Assembly: GCF_030580955.1 (NCBI RefSeq)
Contig: NZ_JAUQON010000009.1
Coordinates: 62,001-126,000 of the forward strand
Direction: 5' to 3'
DNA length: 64,000 nt
Source of the DNA: Hymenobacter convexus
GTDB taxonomy: Bacteria; Bacteroidota; Bacteroidia; Cytophagales; Hymenobacteraceae
Shown: positions 1 to 10,621 of the stretch, in pieces
How the letters are laid out: every line of letters starts with the position of its first letter
Position numbering within the stretch: the stretch's first letter is position 1
Position numbers and translations under genes: made by a program
Notes under the pieces: generated by a model
The model's database searches: none
Told to the model about the DNA's origin: nothing
The model's input: the letters and a program-made list of their open reading frames with translations, nothing else

Positions 1-41
1 ACCTTCAACCCCAGCCCTCTTTCACCACCCCAATACCTGAC

Positions 42-1541
<1,500 letters not shown>

Positions 1542-1566
1542 GCTTTTGCCAGCGCTCAAATCGGTC

Positions 1567-1654
1567 GTCATGCAGAGCGCAGCGAAGCATCTTTACCACG
1601 CAGCGCAATCTATTTACTCTCGTGGTAAAGATGCTTCGCTGCACTCTGCATGAC
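1567..1654. repeat. Palindromic repeat family 1, copy A
   Basis: Two 34-base arms (1567-1600 and 1621-1654) are almost perfect reverse complements, starting GTCATGCAGAGCGCAGCG and ending in the complementary CTCTGCATGAC. They surround an AT-richer centre containing TTTACT. It fills the gap between gnd and zwf. Related copies occur at 3985, 7874, 13867, 24194, 25728, 33632 and 58087. No open reading frame is supported inside. Confidence 0.9.
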
Positions 1655-1697
1655 GTTCTTCATTATTCTGCATTCCTGAATTTGCCCCCTAACCGGC

Positions 1698-3215
1698 ATG
1701 AATAACAATACCAAAAAAGTCGACCCTACCGTTTTCGTCATTTTCGGCGGCACCGGCGATTTGAACGCCCGCAAGCTGGCCCCGGCGCTCTACAACTTGT
1801 TTCTGGACGGCTGGCTGCCCGCGCAGTTTGCTATCATCGGCACGGGCCGGACTGAGCTTACCGACCAGCAATTTCAGGAAAAGCTGCTGGAGGACATCAA
1901 CGAGTTTTCGCGCACTGGCAAGCCGAAAAAAGACGTGTGGAGCACCTTCGCCCCGCACGTTGGCTACCAGGTGGCCGATGCGAAAAACGCGGAAACCTAC
2001 AAGGCTTTCGGCCAACGTATCGCACAGCTGGAAAAGGAATGGAACGCCAAAGCCAACGTGATTTACTACCTGGCAGTGGCGCCGGAGTTCTTCCCCATCA
2101 TCGCCACCAACCTGGCCAAGAGCAAGCTGGCCGACGACCCCAAGCGCACGCGCATCGTCATCGAGAAGCCGTTTGGGCACGATTTGGAATCGGCGCGGGC
2201 GCTGAACAAGCTGCTGGCCGACATTTTCGACGAGTGCCAGATTTACCGCATCGACCACTACCTGGGCAAGGAAACGGTGCAGAACATCATGGCCTTCCGC
2301 TTCGCCAATGCGCTGATGGAGCCGCTCTGGAACCGCAACTACATCGAGCACGTGCAGATTTCGGTGACCGAGCAGTTGGGCGTGGGCGACCGCAGCGGCT
2401 ACTACGACGGCGCCGGTGCCTTGCGCGACATGATTCAGAACCACCTGCTGCAGCTGCTGTGCCTGGTGGCCATGGAGCCGCCCGTGAACTTCACGGCCGA
2501 CGAGGTGCGCAACCGCAAGGTGGACGTGCTGCGCGCCATGCGCCGCTTCACGCCCGAGGAAGTGCGCGAGTCGGCCGTGCGCGGGCAGTACGCCAGCGGC
2601 TGGATTGAGGGCAAAAAGGTGCCCGGCTACCGCGAGGAGAAGGACGCCAACCCGACTTCGAACACCGAAACCTTCGCGGCGGTGAAGTTTTTCGTGGACA
2701 ACTGGCGCTGGCAGGACGTGCCGTTTTACCTGCGCACCGGCAAGCGCCTGCACCGCTCGGCGTCCATCATCACCATCCAGTTCAAGGACGTGCCGCACTT
2801 CATCTTTCCGCCCGAAACGGCCGAAAGCTGGCAGCAAAACCGCCTCGTTATCAGCATTCAGCCCGAAATGAGCATCCGGCTGCAGGTGCAGGCCAAGCGC
2901 CCCGGCCTCGACATGATGCTCAACACCGTGGACATGGTGTTCGACTACAAGGGCACCTACACCAGCGAGGCCCCCGAAGCCTACGAAACCCTGCTGCTGG
3001 ATACCATGATGGGCGACCAGACCCTGTTTATGCGCGGCGACCAGGTGGAGGCGGCCTGGGATTTGGTGATGCCCATTCTGCAGTCGTGGCAGGGCCGCAC
3101 CAGCCAGAGCTTCCCCAACTATTCGGCCGACTCGTGGGGCCCGGAGCTGGCCGAAGCCCTCATTGCCCGCGACGGTTTTCACTGGTTTACCCTGCCCCTC
3201 AATGGAAAGAAATAA
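1698..3215 (+). CDS. zwf: Glucose-6-phosphate 1-dehydrogenase
   Basis: Oxidises glucose 6-phosphate to 6-phosphogluconolactone with NADP+, the first committed step of the oxidative pentose phosphate pathway. At 505 residues it has normal family length. The N-terminal nucleotide fold carries FGGTGDLNARKL (from residue 16), a variant of the usual GASGDL(A/T)xRK loop. EKPFGHDLESA and the active-site signature RIDHYLGKE (near 184-192, with the catalytic His region) are intact, as is the C-terminal beta+alpha domain with FYLRTGKRL. Its stop codon lies inside the start of pgl, a 14-nt overlap that suggests translational coupling. With gnd upstream it makes an NADPH-producing cluster. Confidence 0.97.
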   Translation: MNNNTKKVDPTVFVIFGGTGDLNARKLAPALYNLFLDGWLPAQFAIIGTGRTELTDQQFQEKLLEDINEFSRTGKPKKDVWSTFAPHVGYQVADAKNAETYKAFGQRIAQLEKEWNAKANVIYYLAVAPEFFPIIATNLAKSKLADDPKRTRIVIEKPFGHDLESARALNKLLADIFDECQIYRIDHYLGKETVQNIMAFRFANALMEPLWNRNYIEHVQISVTEQLGVGDRSGYYDGAGALRDMIQNHLLQLLCLVAMEPPVNFTADEVRNRKVDVLRAMRRFTPEEVRESAVRGQYASGWIEGKKVPGYREEKDANPTSNTETFAAVKFFVDNWRWQDVPFYLRTGKRLHRSASIITIQFKDVPHFIFPPETAESWQQNRLVISIQPEMSIRLQVQAKRPGLDMMLNTVDMVFDYKGTYTSEAPEAYETLLLDTMMGDQTLFMRGDQVEAAWDLVMPILQSWQGRTSQSFPNYSADSWGPELAEALIARDGFHWFTLPLNGKK

Positions 3216-3945
3216 CGCCCCGCAGCTGCACGTTTTCGCCACCGTAGAGGAAGTGCTGCACGGCCTCGCCGACTTGTTTGTGACGCTGGCCGAACGCGCC
3301 ACGGCGGCGCGGGGCCGCTTTTCGGTGGCGCTGTCGGGCGGGGGCTCGCCCAAAAAGCTGTACGAGCTGCTGGCCTCCCCGGCCTACCGCGAGCGGGTGC
3401 GCTGGGAGCAGGTGTACTTCTTTTTCGGCGATGAGCGCAACGTGCCGGCCACCGACCCGCAAAGCAATTTCCGGATGGCCACCGAGGCGCTGCTGGCCCC
3501 ACTCCACATCGCGCCCACGCAGGTTTTCGCCGTTCATACTTCCCTGCCGCCCGCCATGGCCGCCGAGGAATACACCCAAACCATCACGGATTTCTTCGGC
3601 GAAGCCGTGCCGCGCTTCGACCTGGTGCTGCTGGGGCTGGGCGATAATTCGCACACGGCTTCGCTGTTTCCGCACACCGCCGTGCTGCACGACGCCACGG
3701 TGGGCGCCCGCGAGGTCTTTGTGCCCGAGCTGGACGCGCACCGCATTACCCTCACCGCCCCCCTGCTCAACCTAGCCCACGCCGTGGCTTTCCTGGTGTA
3801 CGGGGCCGATAAGGCTGCCGCGGTGAAGCACGTGCTGCGCGACGCGCCGGATGCGGAGGAGTTCCCGGCGCAGCTCATCGCGCCCAGCGAGGGTGAGTTG
3901 CACTGGTTTCTGGATGAGGCAGCGGCAGCGGAGACTTCTCAGTAA
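3202..3945 (+). CDS. pgl: 6-phosphogluconolactonase
   Basis: Hydrolyses 6-phosphogluconolactone to 6-phosphogluconate, linking the zwf and gnd reactions. The 247-residue product belongs to the glucosamine-6-phosphate isomerase/6PGL superfamily: ALSGGGSPKKLYELL near 42-56, the family signature FFFGDERNVP near 72-81, and LGLGDNSHTASLFP (family form LGxGxDGHTASLFP). The start at 3202 (ATG, protein MERNNAPQL) is preferred over an upstream in-frame start at 3163 because it gives a normal N-terminus and a short 14-nt overlap with the end of zwf. The downstream gap holds a palindromic repeat and then convergent rpiA. Confidence 0.95.
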   Translation: MERNNAPQLHVFATVEEVLHGLADLFVTLAERATAARGRFSVALSGGGSPKKLYELLASPAYRERVRWEQVYFFFGDERNVPATDPQSNFRMATEALLAPLHIAPTQVFAVHTSLPPAMAAEEYTQTITDFFGEAVPRFDLVLLGLGDNSHTASLFPHTAVLHDATVGAREVFVPELDAHRITLTAPLLNLAHAVAFLVYGADKAAAVKHVLRDAPDAEEFPAQLIAPSEGELHWFLDEAAAAETSQ

Positions 3946-3984
3946 TCAGCAGGAGGTAAAAGCTGCTGAACGCAAAGAAAGAAC

Positions 3985-4075
3985 GGTCATGCTGAGCGCA
4001 GCCGAAGCATCTCTACTGCGCAAGCAATTTATTTACTTCGGCGGCAGAGATGCTTCGGCTGCGCTCAGCATGACC
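3985..4075. repeat. Palindromic repeat family 1, copy B
   Basis: Inverted repeat with arms GGTCATGCTGAGCGCAGCCG... and the matching ...GGCTGCGCTCAGCATGACC, centred on an AT-rich stretch with ATTTACTT. It lies between the convergent genes pgl and rpiA, a place where a hairpin could also serve as a two-way terminator (inference). Confidence 0.9.
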
Positions 4076-4103
4076 AGTTTTATGCGTTGGATTCCTGCAA
4101 AGT

Positions 4104-4859
4104 TTACGGGAGTTCCGCAAACCCCTCCGCTTCAGCGTCCGGCATCCCGGCCCGCACCACCAACGCCCGCGCCCCCTGCGCCACCACGGCTGCCTGCGCC
4201 ATGCCAAGGAACAAACCGTGCTCCACGATGCCGGGAATGGCTTGCAGCTGCAAGGCCAGCTGCGCCGGGTCGGCGATGACGTTGAAATGACAATCGACCA
4301 GCAGGTTGCCCTGGTCGGAGCGGTAGAGGCCGTCAGGCTGCTGCGCATTGGGTCGCACTATGGGCGCGCCGCCTAGCGCTTCCACGGCATCGAGCACCCA
4401 GGGCAGGGCGAAGGGCACCACTTCGAGTGGAAGCGGAAAGCGGCCCAGCTGCGCCACGTATTTTGAGGAATCGGCGAGGATGAGCAGGTAATCGGAAGCG
4501 GTTTCCAGCACTTTTTCGCGGAGCAGCGCCCCGCCCCCGCCTTTTATCAGGCGCAACTGCGCGTCGAGCTCGTCGGCGCCGTCCACGGTGAGGTCGAAGC
4601 GCAGGCCCTGGCGCGGCTCCAGCAAAGGAATACCCAGCTGCCGGGCCAGGGCTTCGCTGGCCCGCGAGGTGGCGGTGGCCTGAATCTGCAGTTCGCCAGC
4701 CTGCACCTTTTCGCCTAGTAGGGTGATAAACGCGGCCGATGTGCTGCCGCTACCCAGCCCCAGCACCATGCCGCTGCGCACCCAGCCCAGGGCAGTGGCG
4801 GCGGCATGCCGCTTTTCGGCGTCTTGATTGGTCGGGGTTTCGGAAGCAGGTGCAGCCAT
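4104..4859 (-). CDS. rpiA: Ribose-5-phosphate isomerase A
   Basis: Interconverts ribulose 5-phosphate and ribose 5-phosphate, the entry to the non-oxidative pentose phosphate branch and to nucleotide synthesis. The 251-residue product shows the RpiA signatures: GLGSGSTSAAF from residue 34, the ATSRASEALARQLGIPL segment, DLTVDGADELD near 110 with the catalytic Asp, and KGGGGALLREK near 125. Each is a diagnostic phosphate or substrate loop. The start at 4859 (ATG, MAAPASETPTN) gives a slightly long N-terminus; a later start is possible. It converges on the gnd-zwf-pgl cluster, so oxidative and isomerase steps are co-located but on opposite strands. Confidence 0.96.
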   Translation of the reverse strand: MAAPASETPTNQDAEKRHAAATALGWVRSGMVLGLGSGSTSAAFITLLGEKVQAGELQIQATATSRASEALARQLGIPLLEPRQGLRFDLTVDGADELDAQLRLIKGGGGALLREKVLETASDYLLILADSSKYVAQLGRFPLPLEVVPFALPWVLDAVEALGGAPIVRPNAQQPDGLYRSDQGNLLVDCHFNVIADPAQLALQLQAIPGIVEHGLFLGMAQAAVVAQGARALVVRAGMPDAEAEGFAELP

Positions 4860-5008
4860 GGGAGGAGTTGATTGGGATACGGTGAGCGCGCCACGAAAGT
4901 AGCGCGCGGGCCTTGAGTGCCCTGATAGCAGTGCGGAATGCGAGTGGCGAAAAAGAGGCCCGGAAACCAGAAAAACGGTTCAGGCACAATTAGGTAACGT
5001 CCCTGTCA

Positions 5009-5038
5009 TCTTGGGCTAACAGGCGCCCGATAGTTTTG
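5009..5038 (+). promoter_or_regulatory. Bacteroidota-type promoter for the choice-of-anchor I gene
   Basis: TAGTTTTG at 5031-5038 is an exact match to the TAnnTTTG -7 box of the Bacteroidota housekeeping sigma factor. A TTG-containing -33 box (CTTGG, TTG at 5011-5013) lies 17 nt upstream. The start codon at 5066 is 27 nt downstream, leaving a short leader. Assignment is by motif only. Confidence 0.5.
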
Positions 5039-5065
5039 GCTCGTTGTTTCATCAAGCTAAAATTC

Positions 5066-7828
5066 ATGCGCTTACACCCTTACTTTTCTTGTTTTTCGGC
5101 GGCTTTGCTACTGGCTTTTGGCGTTGCCGGCACGGCGGCCCAGGCCCAAACCGTGGCCCAGGGCTTCGAGAGCAGCGCGGCCGATACCTGGGCCTTCACG
5201 CCCACGCCCGCCACGTATAACGACCTCGCCGCCACCGACCAGTGGGCCGTGCTCACCACCATCGGCACGGCTAGCACCGGCCTCACGGTGGCCACGCCCT
5301 CGGCCGGCGCCAACCTGTGGGGCGGGCGCGATTTGGAAGGCCCGCTCACCGCCAACCTGAGCGTATGGCACTACCTGGACTTTGCGCCGGTGGCTATTGC
5401 CAGCGGCAGCGCGGCGGCCAATACGGTCACGTTCAAATACTTCACCAACGCCCTCGACACGCCCGATTCGCTGGCCTACGTGGTGCGCTTCGACAACGGC
5501 ACGACCTGGCCCATTCCGCGCACCTACACCCAGCTCAGCAAAGACACCCAGGCCTGGACCACCGTCACGGTGCCCGTGCCAGCCGGCAGCACCCACGCCC
5601 GCCTGCGCCTGGCCGTGCGCCAGAACGGCAACGACGACTGGGTGGCCTTCGACGAAATCAGCCTGAGCCGCGTGGCTACGGCCGTCACGCCCGACCTGGG
5701 TTTCACTTCCAGCACCACGCCGCTTATTGTGAACGAAAATGCGGGCAGCGTCGCCATTCCGCTCAGCATTCGCAACGCGGGCACCGCGGCCAGCACCGTG
5801 CAGGCCATTGTGGCGCCGCTGGGCACGGCCACGGCCGGCTCGGATTTCACTTTCGCCGCCACTCAAACCATCACCTTCGCGCCGGGCAGCACCACGGCCA
5901 CGCTCACGCTGCCTATTCTGGACGATGCTACGGCCGAAGCGGCCGAATACTTCACTGTGCGTCTCCAAAACCCCTCTAATGCCACGCTCACGGCCGGCGC
6001 CACCGAGTTTCTGGTGTTCATCAAGGACAATGACACGCAGGCCCCGGCCCGCACCAACAACCTGCGTCTGAACCTGCTGGGCAGCTACCAAAACGGCGCG
6101 AGCGGCACCAATTCGGCGGAAATCATCGCCCACGACCCCACCACGCAACGCCTGTACGTGGCCAATTCCGTTGGCGGCAAGCTCGATATTCTGAATTTTA
6201 GCACGCCCGGCGCGCTCACGTCGGTGGCCTCCATCAGCATCGCCGCTTACGGCGGCATCAATTCGGTGGCGGTGCGCAACGGGCTGGTGGCCTGTGCTGT
6301 GGAGAACACCAATCCGCAGGCCGATGGCAGCATCGTTTTCTTCGACCAGAACGGCACGTTCATCAAGCAGGTGACGGTGGGCGCGATGCCCGACATGATA
6401 ACCTTCTCGCCCGACGGCCTGAAGCTCCTCACCGCCAACGAAGGCGAGCCCAATACCGCCTACACCACCGACCCGCTCGGCTCGGTTTCGGTGGTGGATA
6501 TGACCGGCGGCATTGCGGCCGTGACCCAGGCCCGCGTGACCACGCTGGATTTCAGCGCCTACAACTCCCAGGCCGCCGCGTTGCGCACAGCAGGAGTCCG
6601 CATCTACGGCGGACCAGCGGGCACGCCCAGCAGCGTGGCGCAGGATTTGGAGCCGGAGTACGTGGCTGTTTCGGCCGACTCGCGCACGGCCTACATCGGC
6701 TTGCAGGAAAACAACGCCCTGGCCACCCTCGACCTCACCACGCTGCAGTTCACCGGCCTGCGCGCCATTGGCTTTCAGGACCACAGCCAGCCCGGCTTCA
6801 GCCTCGACGCTTCGGACCAAGCCGCCGATGTGCTGATGGCCAACTGGCCCATTCGTGGCATGCGCCAGCCCGATGCCATTGCATCGTTTGAGCTGCCGGC
6901 CAGCTTGGGCGGGGGCCGCTTCCTCATCACGGCCAACGAGGGCGACGCCCGCGAATACACCGGCATGAGCGAGGTCAACCGCCTCAGCGATGCCGCTTAC
7001 GTGCTCGACCCCACGGCTTTCCCGCAGGCCGCCATGCTGAAAAACGCCAGTGCCCTGGGCCGCCTCAACGTGACCAACAAGCTGGGCGACACCGATGGCG
7101 ACGGCGACTTCGACCAGATTTATGCCTTTGGTGGCCGTTCGTTCAGCATCCTGAATGCCAATACCGGCGCGTTGGTGCACGACAGCGGCGACCTGCTGGA
7201 GCGCGTGACGAGCACCGATGCCGCCTTCGGCAGCATCTTCAACGCCAGCAACACCACCGGCAACCCGGTGCGAAAAAACCGTTCCGACGACAAAGGCCCC
7301 GAGCCCGAAGGCACCACCATCGGCATGATTCGCGACACGACCTACGCTTTCGTGAGCATGGAGCGCGTGGGCGGGGTGGTGGTCCTGAACGTGAACGACC
7401 CGGCCAACCCGCGCCTGGTGCAGTACATCAACAACCGCAGCCTGACCACCGGCGTCGGCGACGAAGGTCCCGAGGGTATCGTCTTCGTGTCGGCCGCCAA
7501 CAGCCCCACCGGCACCCCGCTCCTGCTACTGGCCAACGAGGTCAGCAGCACCGTGGCCGTGTACCAGATTGGCCTGCGCGGCACCGTCACGGCCGTGAAA
7601 AACGGCCTGGCCGCCCCCGAAGCCCTTTACTGCTTCCCCAACCCCGCCGCGCCCGATGCGGCCGTGCGCCTGAGCCGCCCCGTGGCCGGCGCCCTGCTCG
7701 ACGGGCTGGGCCGCACCGTGCGTCAGCTGCCCGTGGCCACCGACAAGCTCGACGTGCGCGGCCTGCCGGCGGGTCTGTACCTGCTGCGCGCTACGGATGG
7801 TGCCACCAGCCGCCTGGTGGTGCGGTAA
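5066..7828 (+). CDS. Secreted choice-of-anchor I protein with Calx-beta domain and T9SS signal
   Basis: A 920-residue exported protein. The start at 5066 (MRLHPYF) is chosen because it opens directly into a signal peptide ending near AQAQ (about residue 28). A beta-rich N-terminal region (to about 220) is followed by a Calx-beta-like domain (about 226-322, with TITFAPGSTTATL and DDATAEAAEYFTV). A long choice-of-anchor I propeller follows (about 335-830; NEGEPN, LEPEYVAVS, AYIGLQENNAL, NEGDAREY, DTDGDGDFD, PEPEGTTIG). The last 70 or so residues (PNPAAPDAAVRL ... LPAGLYLLRATDG) form a type IX secretion sorting domain, so the product should cross the outer membrane and be surface-attached or released. 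Enzymatic activity is not known for the family and is not claimed. Confidence 0.88.
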   Translation: MRLHPYFSCFSAALLLAFGVAGTAAQAQTVAQGFESSAADTWAFTPTPATYNDLAATDQWAVLTTIGTASTGLTVATPSAGANLWGGRDLEGPLTANLSVWHYLDFAPVAIASGSAAANTVTFKYFTNALDTPDSLAYVVRFDNGTTWPIPRTYTQLSKDTQAWTTVTVPVPAGSTHARLRLAVRQNGNDDWVAFDEISLSRVATAVTPDLGFTSSTTPLIVNENAGSVAIPLSIRNAGTAASTVQAIVAPLGTATAGSDFTFAATQTITFAPGSTTATLTLPILDDATAEAAEYFTVRLQNPSNATLTAGATEFLVFIKDNDTQAPARTNNLRLNLLGSYQNGASGTNSAEIIAHDPTTQRLYVANSVGGKLDILNFSTPGALTSVASISIAAYGGINSVAVRNGLVACAVENTNPQADGSIVFFDQNGTFIKQVTVGAMPDMITFSPDGLKLLTANEGEPNTAYTTDPLGSVSVVDMTGGIAAVTQARVTTLDFSAYNSQAAALRTAGVRIYGGPAGTPSSVAQDLEPEYVAVSADSRTAYIGLQENNALATLDLTTLQFTGLRAIGFQDHSQPGFSLDASDQAADVLMANWPIRGMRQPDAIASFELPASLGGGRFLITANEGDAREYTGMSEVNRLSDAAYVLDPTAFPQAAMLKNASALGRLNVTNKLGDTDGDGDFDQIYAFGGRSFSILNANTGALVHDSGDLLERVTSTDAAFGSIFNASNTTGNPVRKNRSDDKGPEPEGTTIGMIRDTTYAFVSMERVGGVVVLNVNDPANPRLVQYINNRSLTTGVGDEGPEGIVFVSAANSPTGTPLLLLANEVSSTVAVYQIGLRGTVTAVKNGLAAPEALYCFPNPAAPDAAVRLSRPVAGALLDGLGRTVRQLPVATDKLDVRGLPAGLYLLRATDGATSRLVVR

Positions 7829-7873
7829 AGGCAGCGAATAGGCTGGCGTAGTCTAGGGCTGAGCCCAAAGTAG

Positions 7874-7967
7874 AACGTCATGCTGAGCGAAGCCGAAGCA
7901 TCTCTACCGCGGAAGTAAATAATTACTCTTGCAGTAGAGATGCTTCGGCTTCGCTCAGCATGACGTT
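7874..7967. repeat. Palindromic repeat family 1, copy C
   Basis: Arms AACGTCATGCTGAGCGAAGC and GCTTCGCTCAGCATGACGTT are exact reverse complements over their outer 20 bases and continue inward through GAAGCATCTCTAC. The right arm is followed by TCTTTTTATT, so a transcript from the left could terminate here. It lies between two convergent genes. Confidence 0.9.
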
Positions 7968-8006
7968 CTTTTTATTCGGTTTTGTTCAGCGAAGCGCCAA
8001 CCGCGC

Positions 8007-8867
8007 CTACTTCGCCTTGCGCAGATAGATGTTCCCGTTCATGGTTTTCATCATCACCTCGGCGCCGCCGCCGTTCACTTTGCCATAGGTCCAGTCGTCG
8101 GTGCTGAGGCGGGTGAGGCCGTTTTGGGAGGTGCGCGTCACCTTATTGGCTGCTTTGTCCACGGCCACATCGAAGTCGCTGTACACCTCGCCGCGCTCGG
8201 ATTTCATTTTCAACGCCGCCTTCAGGTTAGCGGGGAAGGTCACATCTACCTTGCCGTTGAGGGTGGAAAAGGCCATAGGCGTGCCGTTATTGATGCTTTT
8301 GAAGGTGGCGGTGAGGTTTCCGTTCACAGTGTTGGCCACGGCCGAGCCCGAGACGTCGGTGAGTTGGATGGCGCCGTTCACGTTCGAAATTTCCAGCTCG
8401 CCGCTCACGTTTTCCACAATAATATCGCCGTTGTTGACGGTGGTGAGCTGCAGCGAAAAGTTGTGGGGAACCTTGATGGTGAGGTCGACCGGCTGCGTGG
8501 GCACTTCGGTCGATACTTCCACGTGGTTGTTCTTTTCTTCCACGGTCAGGTTCAGGCCGCCGGCCGAGGAAAGGCGCTTCATGCCCGCCGGGGCTGGGGT
8601 TTCGGCGCGGCGGCTGCCCTGCTTGGGGCGGAAGGCGGCATCGACCACTACGTCTTTGCCACTATAGCCCGTGACGTGAATGGCGCCGAAGACGAGGCCC
8701 ACTTCCAGCGTGCCGGGCTTGCCGGGCGCGCTCAGCGGCACGGTGAGCGTTTCTTTGGATTCTTTGCCTTCTTGCGCCCGGCTGGGCAGCGCGCAGCCAA
8801 TCAGGGCGAGGACAAGAGTAGCCTGACGCGCCACCGGCGCGAGGGATAATCGAAGGAAATGATTCAT
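8007..8867 (-). CDS. Exported DUF4097-type beta-helix protein (first of two)
   Basis: A 286-residue exported protein, last gene of the sigma/anti-sigma operon. The N-terminus has a hydrophobic signal peptide (about residues 1-31, ending PSRAQ). The rest is a repetitive beta pattern of the DUF4097 / adhesin-like type: short strands with recurring N-G-x-I/V turns such as VNNGDIIVENVSG, ISNVNGAIQLTDVSG, VNGNLTATF and TLNGKVDVTFP. It is homologous in layout to the next gene upstream at 8885, from which it is separated by 17 nt. Such proteins are commonly paired with ECF sigma or PspC genes in Bacteroidota, but their function is not established. It probably sits in the periplasm or on the cell surface. 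Confidence 0.8.
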   Translation of the reverse strand: MNHFLRLSLAPVARQATLVLALIGCALPSRAQEGKESKETLTVPLSAPGKPGTLEVGLVFGAIHVTGYSGKDVVVDAAFRPKQGSRRAETPAPAGMKRLSSAGGLNLTVEEKNNHVEVSTEVPTQPVDLTIKVPHNFSLQLTTVNNGDIIVENVSGELEISNVNGAIQLTDVSGSAVANTVNGNLTATFKSINNGTPMAFSTLNGKVDVTFPANLKAALKMKSERGEVYSDFDVAVDKAANKVTRTSQNGLTRLSTDDWTYGKVNGGGAEVMMKTMNGNIYLRKAK

Positions 8868-8884
8868 GGTAATAAGCTGATTAA

Positions 8885-9757
8885 CTAAATCTTGGAGACG
8901 ATGACGTCGCCGTTGAGGGTTTCGAAGCGGAAGTCCGGCCCGCCTTTGCCGATGCGCACGGCCGTGTCCTTCGAAAGCCGGTACACGGTGCCGCCGCCGG
9001 AGCCCTCTTTGTTTTTGGTGACTTGCACCGGCAGCATTTCGGCATTCGGGAAGTCGGTCAGGAACTCGCCGTGCATGCTTTTAAAGTGCAGGTCGGCGCC
9101 GAGGCTGGCCGGGTAGTGCACCCGGATTTTGCCGTTGATGGTGTGGTAAGACGAGGCCCCGGGCGGGTTGGCGGCGTAGGTGGCGTCCACGTTGCCGTTC
9201 ACGGTGCGGGCGCGGGTGGTGCCTTTCACGTTTTTGAGCGTGATGGGGCCGTTCACATTGTTCACGTTCAGCGGGCCAGTTACGTCCTCCACGGTCATCG
9301 AGCCGTTGTTCACGGTGCCCACGTGCAGGTTCATGGCGTAGGGCACTTTCACCACGAAATCGAACTCATAGCGGTAATCAATTTCGCGGTCGTTATTCCA
9401 GCGGCCGTGGCGGTCGTGGGGGCGCGAGTCGTAGGGCTCGGCGATGTATACCACCACGCTGTCGCCGTGCTGGGTGAAGCCCAGCTTCACCTCCTTCTGG
9501 CCCTGCGCCAGGGTGGCCGCGTCGTCGGCCCGCACGCTTTTGGTGGCTTCTACCAGCACTTTGCTGCCGGCGTAGCCTTGCACCGTCACCGAGCCGAAGA
9601 TGTTGTAGAGGGCCAGCGTGCTCTTGCCGGCGTCGGCGGTGAGGGTGAATTCTTTGCTGATTTTTTCGGTGGCTTCCTTGCTCTGGGCCCGGCAGGCGCC
9701 GGCGCTAAGCAATAGCAGCAGCGCGCTCAGGCTGCGGCGAAGTGCGGGTTTGGTCAT
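8885..9757 (-). CDS. DUF4097-type beta-helix lipoprotein (second of two)
   Basis: A 290-residue product with a lipoprotein-like signal (LLLLLSAGAC, Cys near 22), so probably membrane-anchored. The mature part repeats the DUF4097 pattern: VNNGSMTVEDVTG, VNNVNGPITLKNVKG, RTVNGNVDATY, TINGKIRVHYP, ending LNGDVIVSKI. This matches the downstream paralog at 8007 and suggests tandem duplication. The ATG at 9757 overlaps the anti-sigma gene by 53 nt, an unusually long overlap, so the two are probably coupled in expression. Role unknown; context suggests an envelope factor controlled by the sigma factor encoded upstream. Confidence 0.8.
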   Translation of the reverse strand: MTKPALRRSLSALLLLLSAGACRAQSKEATEKISKEFTLTADAGKSTLALYNIFGSVTVQGYAGSKVLVEATKSVRADDAATLAQGQKEVKLGFTQHGDSVVVYIAEPYDSRPHDRHGRWNNDREIDYRYEFDFVVKVPYAMNLHVGTVNNGSMTVEDVTGPLNVNNVNGPITLKNVKGTTRARTVNGNVDATYAANPPGASSYHTINGKIRVHYPASLGADLHFKSMHGEFLTDFPNAEMLPVQVTKNKEGSGGGTVYRLSKDTAVRIGKGGPDFRFETLNGDVIVSKI

Positions 9758-10613
9758 GGCGGGGAGGAGTTGAGGGCGCGGCGGGCCGGCCGGTTTGGAT
9801 GGTTTGAATACTCTGTTCGATTTTGCTTTTCACCGATTCGTCAAGGCCCGGCTGTTGGAGCAGGCGGCGCAGCGGCTGCACCGAGCGGCGCTCCTGCAGC
9901 TGCACCATCACATCGGCTAGGGCGGCCTGCACCATCGGCGAGTCCTGCTGGGGCAGCGAATGCACCAGGCCCAGGCGCACGGTGGGGTCGTCGGCCAGCG
10001 GGGCCAGGGCTTCGAGGGTGGCCAGGCGCACGTTCACGTTGGGGTCGTGGTCGAGGGTGCTGAGCAGGGCGCTCACCACCTTGGCATTGGGGGCGCTCAG
10101 GTCTTTGGTGTAGCCCACGGCCCGCAGCCGCTCGGTGGCCGAGGGGTTGTCGATGAGCGAGAGCACCATCACCTGCCGCATCTGCGTCACCTGGGCCGTT
10201 AGCGTAGCCAATTGCTGCTGTTCGCCGGTGGGGGCGGCCGGCTTGTTATTCAGCCAGTAGCCGCCAATCAAGCCCACGCTCACCAAGCACAAGCTGTACA
10301 CCGCCCGCAGAATGGGCCGCGGAATTTCCAGGTTCAGCCACCACTGCCATAGGCCTTTTAATGAATAGTCGGGCGTGGCCTTCATCTCTTGCTTAAACCC
10401 GGCCAGCATGGCATAGAACTCGGGGCGCACATGCTCACTGGGCTCGGGCGGGCGCACGGCGCCCAGGGTTTGCCACAGGCGCTGGGTGGCCTGCAGCTCC
10501 TCGCGGCAGTCGGCGCACCCGGCCAGGTGGGCCGTGAGCCGGGCCTGCTCCGCGTCGGAAAGCTGGCTGCTCAGGTAGTCGACCAACTGGTCTTTCACGT
10601 GTTCACAATTCAT
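9705..10613 (-). CDS. Anti-sigma factor with zinc-binding N-terminus and HEAT repeats
   Basis: A 302-residue predicted membrane anti-sigma factor. The start at 10613 (ATG, MNCEHVKDQL) is preferred over an in-frame TTG at 10625. The N-terminus has the zinc anti-sigma pattern HLAGCADC (H-x3-C-x2-C) near residues 28-35. One transmembrane segment (VYSLCLVSVGLIGGYWL) lies near 105-125. The C-terminal half is made of HEAT-like helical repeats (NVRLATLEALAPLADDP, PMVQAALADVMVQLQ, RRSVQPLRRLL). It follows the sigma gene with 8 nt between, so it is the expected partner of that sigma factor. HEAT repeats replace the usual sensor domain and may bind a protein signal (inference). Confidence 0.85.
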   Translation of the reverse strand: MNCEHVKDQLVDYLSSQLSDAEQARLTAHLAGCADCREELQATQRLWQTLGAVRPPEPSEHVRPEFYAMLAGFKQEMKATPDYSLKGLWQWWLNLEIPRPILRAVYSLCLVSVGLIGGYWLNNKPAAPTGEQQQLATLTAQVTQMRQVMVLSLIDNPSATERLRAVGYTKDLSAPNAKVVSALLSTLDHDPNVNVRLATLEALAPLADDPTVRLGLVHSLPQQDSPMVQAALADVMVQLQERRSVQPLRRLLQQPGLDESVKSKIEQSIQTIQTGRPAAPSTPPRHDQTRTSPQPERAAAIA

Positions 10614-10621
10614 AGCGGAAG

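Noticed and set aside
1689..3353. Long minus-strand open frame of 554 codons opposite zwf
   Set aside because: It is a His/Val/Gly-rich shadow of the high-GC zwf frame with no domain, signal or start context.
5108..7180. 690-codon minus-strand open frame opposite the choice-of-anchor I gene
   Set aside because: Third-position GC bias leaves the opposite frame open; the translation is low-complexity Gly/Arg/Ala/His and has no family features.
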